From contig DTSJ01000481.1 of assembly GCA_012965445.1 (NCBI GenBank), forward strand, positions 1 to 6,406: 6,406 nucleotides of DNA, read 5' to 3'. Below, piece after piece: positions 1 to 5,834 of the stretch. The notes under the pieces were generated by a model. It saw only the letters and a program-made list of their open reading frames with translations. It made no database searches and was not told where the DNA came from. Origin of the DNA: Candidatus Hydrogenedentota bacterium (GTDB taxonomy: Bacteria; Hydrogenedentota; Hydrogenedentia; Hydrogenedentiales; GCA-2746185). Position 1 is the first letter of the stretch, and each line of letters starts with the position of its first letter. Made by a program: the position numbers and the translations under genes.

Positions 1-634
1 TCTCGAGCTGCGGATACTGCGTGGACTTGATTTTGATGTGCAGAAGGGCGAGATTCTGGCGATCAGCGGGTCTTCGGGCGCGGGGAAGAGTACGCTGCTG
101 CATATCATGGGCACGCTGGACGCGCCGACTGCCGGGGAACTATTTTACAACGGCGAGTTGGTGTCGGGGATGAGCAAAAGCAAGGTGAACAGTCTTCGGA
201 ACGAGGACATCGGTTTTGTGTTCCAGTTTTATCATTTGCTGGCGGAATTCACGGCGGTGGAGAATGTGATGATGCCGGGTATCAGCCAGGGGATGCCGCG
301 GAAAGAGTGTCTGGCGCGGGCGGAGGAACTGCTGACGAAGGTTGGTCTTACGGAGCGTATGACGCATAAGCCTGGGAAACTGAGCGGCGGTGAGCAGCAG
401 CGGGTGGCTATTGCGCGGGCGTTGTACAATAATCCGAGTGTGGTGCTGGCGGACGAGCCGACGGGGAACCTGGACGAGGAAACGGGCCGGGAGATTGTGG
501 ACTTGATCTGGGAATTGAACGAGGTGGACGGCGTGACGGTCGTATTTGTGACGCACGACCTTGAGTTCGCGAGACGGGCGGACCGATGGATTCACATTCA
601 CGAGGGGATGTCGGAATATCGGACGGGGGAATAG
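1..634 (+). CDS. lolD: Lipoprotein-releasing ABC transporter ATP-binding protein LolD-like (5' partial)
   Basis: This is the ATPase subunit of a LolCDE-type complex, which powers release of outer-membrane lipoproteins from the inner membrane to the periplasmic carrier LolA. The reading frame is open from base 2, so the true start lies left of the window. The visible part is 210 residues; E. coli LolD is about 233, so roughly 20 residues are missing. Counting from the first visible codon, I see Walker A GSSGAGKST (23-31), a Q-loop in FQFYHLL (74-80) followed by EFTAVENVMMP, the ABC signature LSGGEQQ (127-133), Walker B VVLADEP (147-153), a D-loop NLDEE, and the switch histidine in VTHD (185). 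The QFYHLL-EFTA-ENV-MP stretch favours LolD over MacB or FtsE relatives. No permease gene follows; the next gene is convergent, so any partner lolC/E gene must lie upstream. A GTG at 38 is an internal codon, not the start. Confidence 0.88.
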   Translation, partial: LELRILRGLDFDVQKGEILAISGSSGAGKSTLLHIMGTLDAPTAGELFYNGELVSGMSKSKVNSLRNEDIGFVFQFYHLLAEFTAVENVMMPGISQGMPRKECLARAEELLTKVGLTERMTHKPGKLSGGEQQRVAIARALYNNPSVVLADEPTGNLDEETGREIVDLIWELNEVDGVTVVFVTHDLEFARRADRWIHIHEGMSEYRTGE

Positions 635-644
635 GGACCGGGTG

Positions 645-1361
645 TTATTGTCGCCATTCCTTGAGTGCGGCATTGAGGACTTGTTCTGCGCGACGGCGGG
701 GTTCGTGGAAATAGACCATGCCGTGGCCGGGCAGCATGATGTCCAAGTCGACCTTTGCAAAACGCTGGAGGGATTGGAGATAGATTTCGCGGTCGAAATC
801 GATTGAGCCGCTCCAGCCGAAATCTCCGTCGAGGAGAGTACCGATTAAATCGCCGCTTATGACGACGCGCTTGTCTTCGTGGTCGAACTTATATGCGGTG
901 CATCCCATGGAGTGTCCGGGAACGTGCATGACGTCGATTGAGATGCCACATATTTCGAGGGTATTGCCGTCGTTTAACGTGTGGTCGACTTGGCAGGGCT
1001 GAAAGGTTTTGTGATAGAGGAACCCTGCGCAGCGCTCGTCGCCTAGGGCTACTGCTTCGGCGGTGTTTACGTGGGCGTAGAGGGGGATTTCTCTTTCTTT
1101 AAGCAAATGGGCTGCGCCTGTGTGGTCGAAATGGGCGTGTGTGAGGAAGCAGGCTTTGATATTGTCGGAATCCAGATTCCAGTATGCGATGTTTGCAAAG
1201 ATCTGGTCGAGGGTGTCGCCGCATCCGCAGTCGAACATGACGAGGCCTTCTGGGGTTGCGAGTATATAGGAGTTTCCGTCTTCGTACCCAGCGTCTACTC
1301 CGGCCCAGGTGATGCCGTTCATGTCGCCGCCGACTTGATAGAGATTGTGTAAGAGCTGCAT
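645..1361 (-). CDS. MBL-fold (metallo-beta-lactamase superfamily) metal-dependent hydrolase
   Basis: This 238-residue protein is a single metallo-beta-lactamase domain and shows the full dinuclear metal site: THAHFDH (H75, H77, D79, H80), H150 in VPGHSMG, D171 in SGDLIG and H213 in LPGHGM. It has no signal peptide, so it is probably cytoplasmic. Its length and motifs resemble small glyoxalase II-like or lactonase-like hydrolases, but the glyoxalase II C-terminal substrate domain is absent. The substrate cannot be read from the sequence. It is cysteine-rich for its size (C45, C47, C71, C111, C123, C138, C154). The ATG at 1361 is supported by AGGG nine bases upstream. It lies 70 bp downstream of the kelch-symporter gene on the same strand, with no strong terminator between them, so shared transcription and a role in sugar catabolism are plausible but inferred. 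Its 3' end faces lolD with only 10 bp between. Confidence 0.85.
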   Translation of the reverse strand: MQLLHNLYQVGGDMNGITWAGVDAGYEDGNSYILATPEGLVMFDCGCGDTLDQIFANIAYWNLDSDNIKACFLTHAHFDHTGAAHLLKEREIPLYAHVNTAEAVALGDERCAGFLYHKTFQPCQVDHTLNDGNTLEICGISIDVMHVPGHSMGCTAYKFDHEDKRVVISGDLIGTLLDGDFGWSGSIDFDREIYLQSLQRFAKVDLDIMLPGHGMVYFHEPRRRAEQVLNAALKEWRQ

Positions 1362-1431
1362 TTTTGATTTCCCTAACCTGCAAAGTCTACAGGATTGCGA
1401 AAGGTATTCTCGAACGGTGTAACCGCTGGTT

Positions 1432-3990
1432 CTATGAGTGCATCGTCAATCCGGCGACGTCTTGTTTTGGATTGGGAAGGATTAGACTGCATCCGTAGCC
1501 GACTGCGACGCTGGTAAATATTCCGGCGACGGAGTGGAGATAGAAATCAATTTCCGAGAACCATGTGAGAAAAATTAACACAGCGATACTGGCTACGGCA
1601 CCGAGGAGTACGCCTGTTGCATGGCTCCGGGTTGTGAAAATGCCTAGGATAAAGATACCGACGAGTCCGCTGCTGATGAGTCCGAGCATCTTCTGAAAGA
1701 GGAAGAAGAGAGAGCTGATGTCGAATCGGACGAGTGCGAATGCCAATGTAACTGCGAGGGTGCCGGCGATGACGATGACGGCGCGTGCGACGCGGAGTCG
1801 CTGGAGATCGGAGACGCCTGCTTTGAGTCGCCCATAGAAGTCGGTGGTGACGGCGGTAGCGACGCTGTGCATGCTGCTGTCCAGGCTGGACATGGATGCT
1901 GCGAAGATGCCCGCGATGACGAGTCCTGAGATGCCGACCGGGAGGCGGTTTACGATGAAGAGGGGGAAGACCTGATCGTTTTTCATGCCGACGATCAATT
2001 GATCGGGGTGTGCGCCGAAGTAGACATACATGCAGGTGCCGACGAGATAAAACAAGAACAGGCCGGGGATTGCCATGAGGCCGTTGAGCCAGAGTCCCTT
2101 TGCTGCGGCAGCTTCGTCTTTGGTGGTCATATATCGCTGCACGACGGCCTGATCGGTTGTATAGGGGCCGAATTGAAGCATCATAGTTCCGAGGAGCATG
2201 GACCAGGTGGCGAGTTCTGTGAAGCTCCAGTTGAGATTGAGCATGGCGAACTTTCCTTTTTCTGATGCGAGAGCGAGTACTTCGCCGGGGCCGCCTTCGT
2301 AGACGAGCAGGAGAACGAGACTTACGATGAGTCCTCCGAGCAGTACGAATGCCTGAAGTACATCTGTCCAGATGACGGCTTCGATGCCGCCGAGTACGGT
2401 GTATATGGTGGAGAGAATGCCCATGAGTAGAATGCAGAGGTAGACGTTGAGCCCGGTGATGGCTGCGAGTCCGAGGGCGGGTAGGTAAATGACGACGGCC
2501 ATCCGCAAGAGCTGGAAGGCGAGGAATGATGCGCTTCCGAAGAGTCGCACGTGGAGGTTAAAACGTTTCTCGAGGTACTCGTAGGCGGTAGTGATGTTAA
2601 GTTTGCGGAAAAACGGGAGGTAGAACTTGACGACAATTGGAACCATTAAAAGGATGCATATACTTCCTGGAAAAACGACCCAGTTCGTTGCGTAGGAGAG
2701 GGCTGGAATGGACACGAAGGTAATTGCGCTGAGCTGCGTGGCGTAAATGCTTAGCCCTGCGGCCCACCAGGGAATGCGTTTGCCCGCGAGAAAGAAGTCG
2801 TCGGTACCCTTTTCGCGTTTCGAGAAGAAGAATCCCATCGCGAGAAGCGCGGCGAGGTAGAGGCCGAGTACGATGTAGTTGAGGGTTCCGAAGGCTACAT
2901 CGGTTCCCTTTATTTCGAGCGTCTGTACGCGGGGGGTGCGGATTCCTGGCCTGATTTCGCCGGTGGTGATGACGATCTGATCGTTCCATCGTGTGACTTC
3001 AGCTGTGACGACGCTACGGGGCATTTCTGCGGCGATGGACCAGGTATCGGTGATTGTGTTGTAGGCGCGGACGTGATTCGGAAACTCCGGGATTTCCTGA
3101 GTCGGTTTCGTCACGTGTTCTCCGGTCGATCCGCTGAACACAATGATATGGGACTGTCCGACGTCGATTGCGCGGGCTGCGGCGACGGGTACTTCAAGAT
3201 CAGCTATCGTTGTCCAGGTGTCGTTTGCCCGATCATAACGATAGCCATCGATCACGTAGTTTAAGGTCACTTCGCCTGCTTGATCTCTGGTCGGGATTTC
3301 GCCGCTAAAAAGGTAGAACAACGATCTGTCGGTTCCGCTGGTCTGGGCAGCGGCAACGGCCTTGATTCTGGCGTCGCCAGGCCACGGGGTTTTGGATTCC
3401 CATTTCCATGAATCGACGGGGCCGGATATCTCCATGGCCCAGAAAGCGTGATTGAGGTCTGTAGCGTCCGTAGACTTTTGACCCGCAGCGACGTAGACGG
3501 TGGTGCCAACTAGAGCTGCGGCGTGAAATGCGGAGACTTCGGGAAGTGGCGGCAAGGTATCGAAGTCGATCTTTTTCGCGTCGGCATCCCACTTGAGCAG
3601 CCAGACATCGGCATATACGGCTTCTGAATCGCTGCCGCCAGCAACGATCAGACCTTGGGGAGTGGAGATGGAAATACCATAGGCCATGGGATGCGGCAGG
3701 GACGATTCGGAATTCCAAGTGGTGTCGCCTGTCTCGAGTACGTGGATATCCCCGTACCAGACTTTGGCGCCGCCTTCCCACGGCATACCGTTTGGAAAAT
3801 TCGCGCCACCAGCGACGATAAGTGCGCCGTTGTGGGTTCCTGCGAAGGATCCTCCGAAGCCTAGGCCACCGGGTAGTTCGGGCAGATCGGCCCAATTGAA
3901 TTGCTGGGCATGCGTAGTTAAAGAAAGAAGCCCCGCACATAGAATAATCGATACTATCTTCAAATGTGCAAATGCTCTCGATGCGTACAT
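1432..3990 (-). CDS. Kelch-propeller (NanM-type mutarotase) / sodium:solute symporter fusion, predicted sialic acid transporter
   Basis: This 852-residue fusion is predicted to convert sialic acid anomers in the periplasm and import the sugar with sodium. Residues 1-28 form a signal peptide (hydrophobic 12-23, likely cleavage after THA). Residues about 30-360 carry six kelch blade marks ending in glycine at 58-62, 115-119, 166-170, 226-230, 283-287 and 340-344, spaced 51-60 residues apart. Only the first two keep the double glycine. The stretch GGANFPNGMPWEGG (61-74) is typical of the cyclically permuted relatives of the NanM/YjhT sialate mutarotase. From about 368 to 838 there are about 13 membrane segments of the SSS family. 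They include WTDVLQ (541-546, D543 at the position of a sodium-site aspartate in SiaT) and SSLDSS (701-706, the sodium-site helix). KREK after the first membrane segment fits an outside N-terminus, which places the propeller in the periplasm. The start at 3990 has only AGGA 12 bases upstream; a TTG nine codons in (3963) would also give a signal peptide. Sialate as substrate is inferred from NanM similarity and the adjacent nanA. Confidence 0.9.
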   Translation of the reverse strand: MYASRAFAHLKIVSIILCAGLLSLTTHAQQFNWADLPELPGGLGFGGSFAGTHNGALIVAGGANFPNGMPWEGGAKVWYGDIHVLETGDTTWNSESSLPHPMAYGISISTPQGLIVAGGSDSEAVYADVWLLKWDADAKKIDFDTLPPLPEVSAFHAAALVGTTVYVAAGQKSTDATDLNHAFWAMEISGPVDSWKWESKTPWPGDARIKAVAAAQTSGTDRSLFYLFSGEIPTRDQAGEVTLNYVIDGYRYDRANDTWTTIADLEVPVAAARAIDVGQSHIIVFSGSTGEHVTKPTQEIPEFPNHVRAYNTITDTWSIAAEMPRSVVTAEVTRWNDQIVITTGEIRPGIRTPRVQTLEIKGTDVAFGTLNYIVLGLYLAALLAMGFFFSKREKGTDDFFLAGKRIPWWAAGLSIYATQLSAITFVSIPALSYATNWVVFPGSICILLMVPIVVKFYLPFFRKLNITTAYEYLEKRFNLHVRLFGSASFLAFQLLRMAVVIYLPALGLAAITGLNVYLCILLMGILSTIYTVLGGIEAVIWTDVLQAFVLLGGLIVSLVLLLVYEGGPGEVLALASEKGKFAMLNLNWSFTELATWSMLLGTMMLQFGPYTTDQAVVQRYMTTKDEAAAAKGLWLNGLMAIPGLFLFYLVGTCMYVYFGAHPDQLIVGMKNDQVFPLFIVNRLPVGISGLVIAGIFAASMSSLDSSMHSVATAVTTDFYGRLKAGVSDLQRLRVARAVIVIAGTLAVTLAFALVRFDISSLFFLFQKMLGLISSGLVGIFILGIFTTRSHATGVLLGAVASIAVLIFLTWFSEIDFYLHSVAGIFTSVAVGYGCSLILPNPKQDVAGLTMHS

Positions 3991-4047
3991 ATTTTTGATA
4001 TTTCCTGTTACTATTGGTTTGTGGATTCCGTTTCTTGCCGGGCTGTA

Positions 4048-4068
4048 TGAATCTTATTTCCGGATTCA
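4048..4068. promoter_or_regulatory. Candidate operator: perfect 6-bp inverted repeat TGAATC-N9-GATTCA
   Basis: TGAATC (4048-4053) and GATTCA (4063-4068) are exact inverted copies separated by 9 bp, about one and a half helical turns from centre to centre. A further GGATTC lies at 4023-4028, matching GGATTC at 4062-4067. The repeat sits just downstream of the minus-strand TATAAT, near the expected transcription start of the symporter gene, and upstream of the plus-strand TATAAA for nanA. One bound dimer could therefore affect both directions. A six-base repeat can arise by chance, so this is only a candidate; no regulator gene is in the window. Confidence 0.3.
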
Positions 4069-4102
4069 GAAACATTATTATATATAAATGAACGTGTATT
4101 GT

Positions 4103-4109
4103 GGGAGAG
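4103..4109 (+). promoter_or_regulatory. Ribosome binding site that fixes the nanA start
   Basis: GGGAGAG lies 7 bases before the ATG at 4117. An in-frame TTG at 4099 would place this site inside the coding region, so the ATG at 4117 is the better start; the protein then begins MSNFRG, close to the usual N-terminus of this aldolase family. Confidence 0.75.
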
Positions 4110-4116
4110 TTGCTTT

Positions 4117-5010
4117 ATGTCGAATTTCAGAGGATTGTTGCCAGCCGCATTGACACCGATGCATCCGAACGGAGATATCGATTTAGATACGGTTGCCACT
4201 CAGGCGGAGTATTTTAAGGGTGTCGGGGCTGCGGGCGTGTTCATGAACGGTACGACGGCAGAATGGAGTTCACTGACGGTTGATGAGCGAAAGTCGCTGA
4301 CGAAGGCCTGGGCGACTCAGGGTGGAACGGAACTGCCTGTTATTGCTCATGTCGGGCATCATTGTCAGCGTGATGCGATATCGCTTGCTGAGCATGCCGC
4401 CGAGTGCGGTGTATTTGGAGTCAGCGTTATCGCGCCATCCTACTTTATTATGGAAACTGCTCAGGATATTGTAGATTGGTGTGCTCCGATCGCTGCGGCC
4501 GCAGGGGACCTTCCTTTTTACTATTACGACCTACCTCAATTAAGTGGGATAACGATTCCAGCCTTCGATGTGATTTCACTGGCGAAGGAACAGATCTCGA
4601 GTTTTGCTGGTCTGAAGTACAGCGGAACGAACCTTGAGGGCTTGCAGCGTTGTGTGGGGTTGGGGGACTATGATGTTTTCTGGGGATCGGATGAAAACCT
4701 TCTCGTCGGTCTTTCGCTGGGGTGCAAGGCGGGTGTTGGCAGTACCTACAATCTTGCGCTACCGCACTATCTAAGGCTTTTGAATGCGTTTAATTCGGGC
4801 GATATTGAATCAGCACGAAGGCTTCAGACCGTTTCCCTACGGATGGTCGATTTGATGGCGCCTCATGGGGTAATTCCATCGCTCAAAGCCGCACAGGGGA
4901 TGACGGGTTTTGATGTGGGGGAGTGCCGTCTGCCGTTTAAGTCACTTTCTGATGACGCTGCATCCGAGTTAATTGATGGTTTGAGCACGTTGGGGATCGT
5001 AGAATCCTGA
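4117..5010 (+). CDS. nanA: N-acetylneuraminate lyase (sialic acid aldolase)
   Basis: This class I aldolase of the dihydrodipicolinate synthase/NAL superfamily cleaves N-acetylneuraminate to pyruvate and N-acetylmannosamine in the cytoplasm. It is 297 residues long, the normal size for a (beta/alpha)8 family member. Visible active-site features are NGTTAE (44-49, pyruvate carboxylate loop), the catalytic tyrosine Y137 in YYYDLP, the Schiff-base lysine K167 in LKYSG, GSDE (190-193) and GSTYN (208-212). Three points separate it from dihydrodipicolinate synthase: L142 in LPQLSG where that enzyme has the substrate-binding arginine, the D192-E193 pair, and GSTYN. All match E. coli NAL residues in kind and nearly in number. 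The loop GTTAE differs from the common GSTGE. It is divergent from the mutarotase-symporter gene, which supports the sialic acid assignment. Use on another 2-keto sugar acid is the main alternative. Confidence 0.87.
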   Translation: MSNFRGLLPAALTPMHPNGDIDLDTVATQAEYFKGVGAAGVFMNGTTAEWSSLTVDERKSLTKAWATQGGTELPVIAHVGHHCQRDAISLAEHAAECGVFGVSVIAPSYFIMETAQDIVDWCAPIAAAAGDLPFYYYDLPQLSGITIPAFDVISLAKEQISSFAGLKYSGTNLEGLQRCVGLGDYDVFWGSDENLLVGLSLGCKAGVGSTYNLALPHYLRLLNAFNSGDIESARRLQTVSLRMVDLMAPHGVIPSLKAAQGMTGFDVGECRLPFKSLSDDAASELIDGLSTLGIVES

Positions 5011-5045
5011 GAACCCGAAATGGAATAGAATTCGACACAATGCTC

Positions 5046-5074
5046 TTGTAAAGTTTGGGGCGTACAGGTAGTAT
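5046..5074 (+). promoter_or_regulatory. Candidate sigma-70-like promoter for the PagL-like gene
   Basis: TTGTAA (5046-5051) and TAGTAT (5069-5074) are separated by exactly 17 bp, and each matches the consensus at 4 of 6 positions. A start near 5081 would leave a leader of about 38 bases before the ATG at 5119. The site lies in the 108-bp gap after nanA, where I see no strong terminator, so read-through from nanA is also possible. Confidence 0.4.
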
Positions 5075-5118
5075 GGCTTGTATTCCTAAATCTAAAGTAT
5101 CTTTCGAGGTTGGATAGT

Positions 5119-5706
5119 ATGAAGAGCTTGGAGAAGGTTTTCGTTTCGATTGTGGCTATTGCGCTGATTCTGGGTTGTTCAGGGACAGCGAGTGCGACGG
5201 AATTTCGGAAAAACCTCAAAGAGACAAAATGGGGAGATGGTCGACTTCGTGTTGAGGGGCAAGGTTGGGCCGGGATACGCTCTGGGCGACGATCAAGGAC
5301 TGATGATTACGGAGTAACGGCAACGGTGGAGAAAGAGTTTGCATTGGGTCATCGATTGAGTGCCGGCCTTCGTGCGATGCCTTTGTTTTTTATGAGCGAG
5401 AGCGATAGTCGGGGTCGCGATGGGAATAACATCTTGGGTGCTGGTCTGGGATTCTCAGTGCGGTACTATGTGAAGGAAGTGCATGACGGCTTTTTTTTCG
5501 AGTCCTACGAAACGGCGATCTGGCAGTCTGACACTTTTCGGGGTAACAGCGGCAGAGTGAATTTTTTGACCGAGGTCGGGGTGGGGTATGAATTCGACAA
5601 TGACTGGCACGTCGCCTTGAAATGGCGGCATATGTCCAATGCAGGGATTGCGAGCAGAAATGCGGGCGTGAACGGTCTGGGTATCGGCATAGGTTTTTCG
5701 TTCTGA
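5119..5706 (+). CDS. PagL-like outer-membrane beta-barrel protein (lipid A 3-O-deacylase / acyloxyacyl hydrolase family)
   Basis: This 195-residue exported protein resembles PagL, an outer-membrane enzyme that removes the 3-O-acyl chain of lipid A. Residues 1-26 are a signal peptide; cleavage after ASA (24-26) is likely, though LGC at 18-20 could be read as a poor lipobox. The rest alternates polar and hydrophobic residues in strand-like blocks and ends in phenylalanine (GIGFSF), typical of outer-membrane barrels. The motif RHMSNAGIASRNAGVN (170-185) aligns with the P. aeruginosa PagL active site HYSNAGLKQPNDGIE. His and Ser are kept (H171, S173), but the third catalytic residue, Glu140 in PagL, is N185 here. 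Family membership is fairly secure; activity is not. The start at 5119 is supported by GAGG nine bases upstream, preferred over the in-frame TTG at 5110. A run of eight T at 5491-5498 encodes part of a Phe-Phe-Phe stretch. No link to the sialic acid genes is evident. Confidence 0.75.
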   Translation: MKSLEKVFVSIVAIALILGCSGTASATEFRKNLKETKWGDGRLRVEGQGWAGIRSGRRSRTDDYGVTATVEKEFALGHRLSAGLRAMPLFFMSESDSRGRDGNNILGAGLGFSVRYYVKEVHDGFFFESYETAIWQSDTFRGNSGRVNFLTEVGVGYEFDNDWHVALKWRHMSNAGIASRNAGVNGLGIGIGFSF

Positions 5707-5739
5707 ACAGCTATTCATTGAGCTGAGACACTTGGCTTG

Positions 5740-5804
5740 AATAACTTTACCGGATTGCAAGGATTATCGCGCGATTTGATGTCTCAGGTCCGGGTAAAGT
5801 TATT
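5740..5804. repeat. Long imperfect inverted repeat between the PagL-like and PilZ genes
   Basis: The left arm AATAACTTTACCGG (5740-5753) pairs with the right arm CCGGGTAAAGTTATT (5790-5804) over 14 base pairs with one bulged G. Three G-T pairs could extend the base. The 36-base loop contains the perfect palindrome ATCGCGCGAT (5766-5775). No run of T follows the right arm, so it is not a classical intrinsic terminator. It starts 34 bp after the PagL-like stop codon and ends 30 bp before the PilZ start. It could be a transcript 3'-end structure, an RNA leader element for the PilZ gene, a protein-binding site, or a dispersed palindromic repeat. Confidence 0.7.
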
Positions 5805-5821
5805 TGGTGCGGCAATGCGGG

Positions 5822-5826
5822 AAGGA
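5822..5826 (+). promoter_or_regulatory. Ribosome binding site of the PilZ gene
   Basis: AAGGA lies 8 bases before the ATG at 5835 and 5 bases before an in-frame GTG at 5832. The spacing favours the ATG. The earlier ATG at 5829 is followed directly by TGA and cannot be used. Confidence 0.6.
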
Positions 5827-5834
5827 TCCATGTG

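Larger units (their letters stand above)
3991..4116. promoter_or_regulatory. Divergent promoter region between the symporter fusion and nanA
   Basis: The 126 bp between two head-to-head genes should hold both promoters. An AT-rich core at 4074-4089 contains TATAAT on the minus strand (4077-4082) and TATAAA on the plus strand (4083-4088), each a candidate -10 for the gene in that direction. No convincing -35 hexamer is present at the right distance for either, so an activator or a different sigma factor may be needed. An inverted repeat follows beside the core (listed separately). The promoter positions are inference. Confidence 0.45.

Noticed and set aside
140..760. Long open frame on the minus strand opposite lolD
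   Set aside because: Its translation is rich in Arg, His and Pro with no domain signal, as expected for the antisense shadow of a GC-rich gene; lolD itself has all ABC motifs.
1377..1430. Terminator between the symporter fusion and the hydrolase gene
   Set aside because: Only four-base stems were found (CCTG/CAGG, CGGT/ACCG) and no T run follows on the minus strand.
2597..2989. Possible frameshift splitting the kelch and symporter parts
   Set aside because: The 852-codon frame is continuous through the linker (residues about 345-368) and both domains are complete, so this is a genuine fusion in the given sequence.
3305..4075. 256-codon minus-strand frame overlapping the start of the symporter fusion
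   Set aside because: It lies in another frame of the kelch domain, is Arg-rich and has no recognisable motif; the kelch frame is clearly the coding one.
5158..5184. Lipoprotein signal (LGC) in the PagL-like protein
   Set aside because: The residue at -2 is Leu, a poor lipobox, and a good signal peptidase I site (ASA) follows six residues later; a barrel with a C-terminal Phe fits ordinary cleavage better.
5766..5775. ATCGCGCGAT palindrome as an independent operator
   Set aside because: A single ten-base palindrome inside the larger repeat has no second copy or promoter context, so it is described only as part of the inverted repeat.
5737..5807. Integron attC-like recombination site
   Set aside because: The arms are inverted and flank a loop, but the ends do not fit the RYYYAAC / GTTRRRY core sites, and there is no cassette-like neighbour or integrase.
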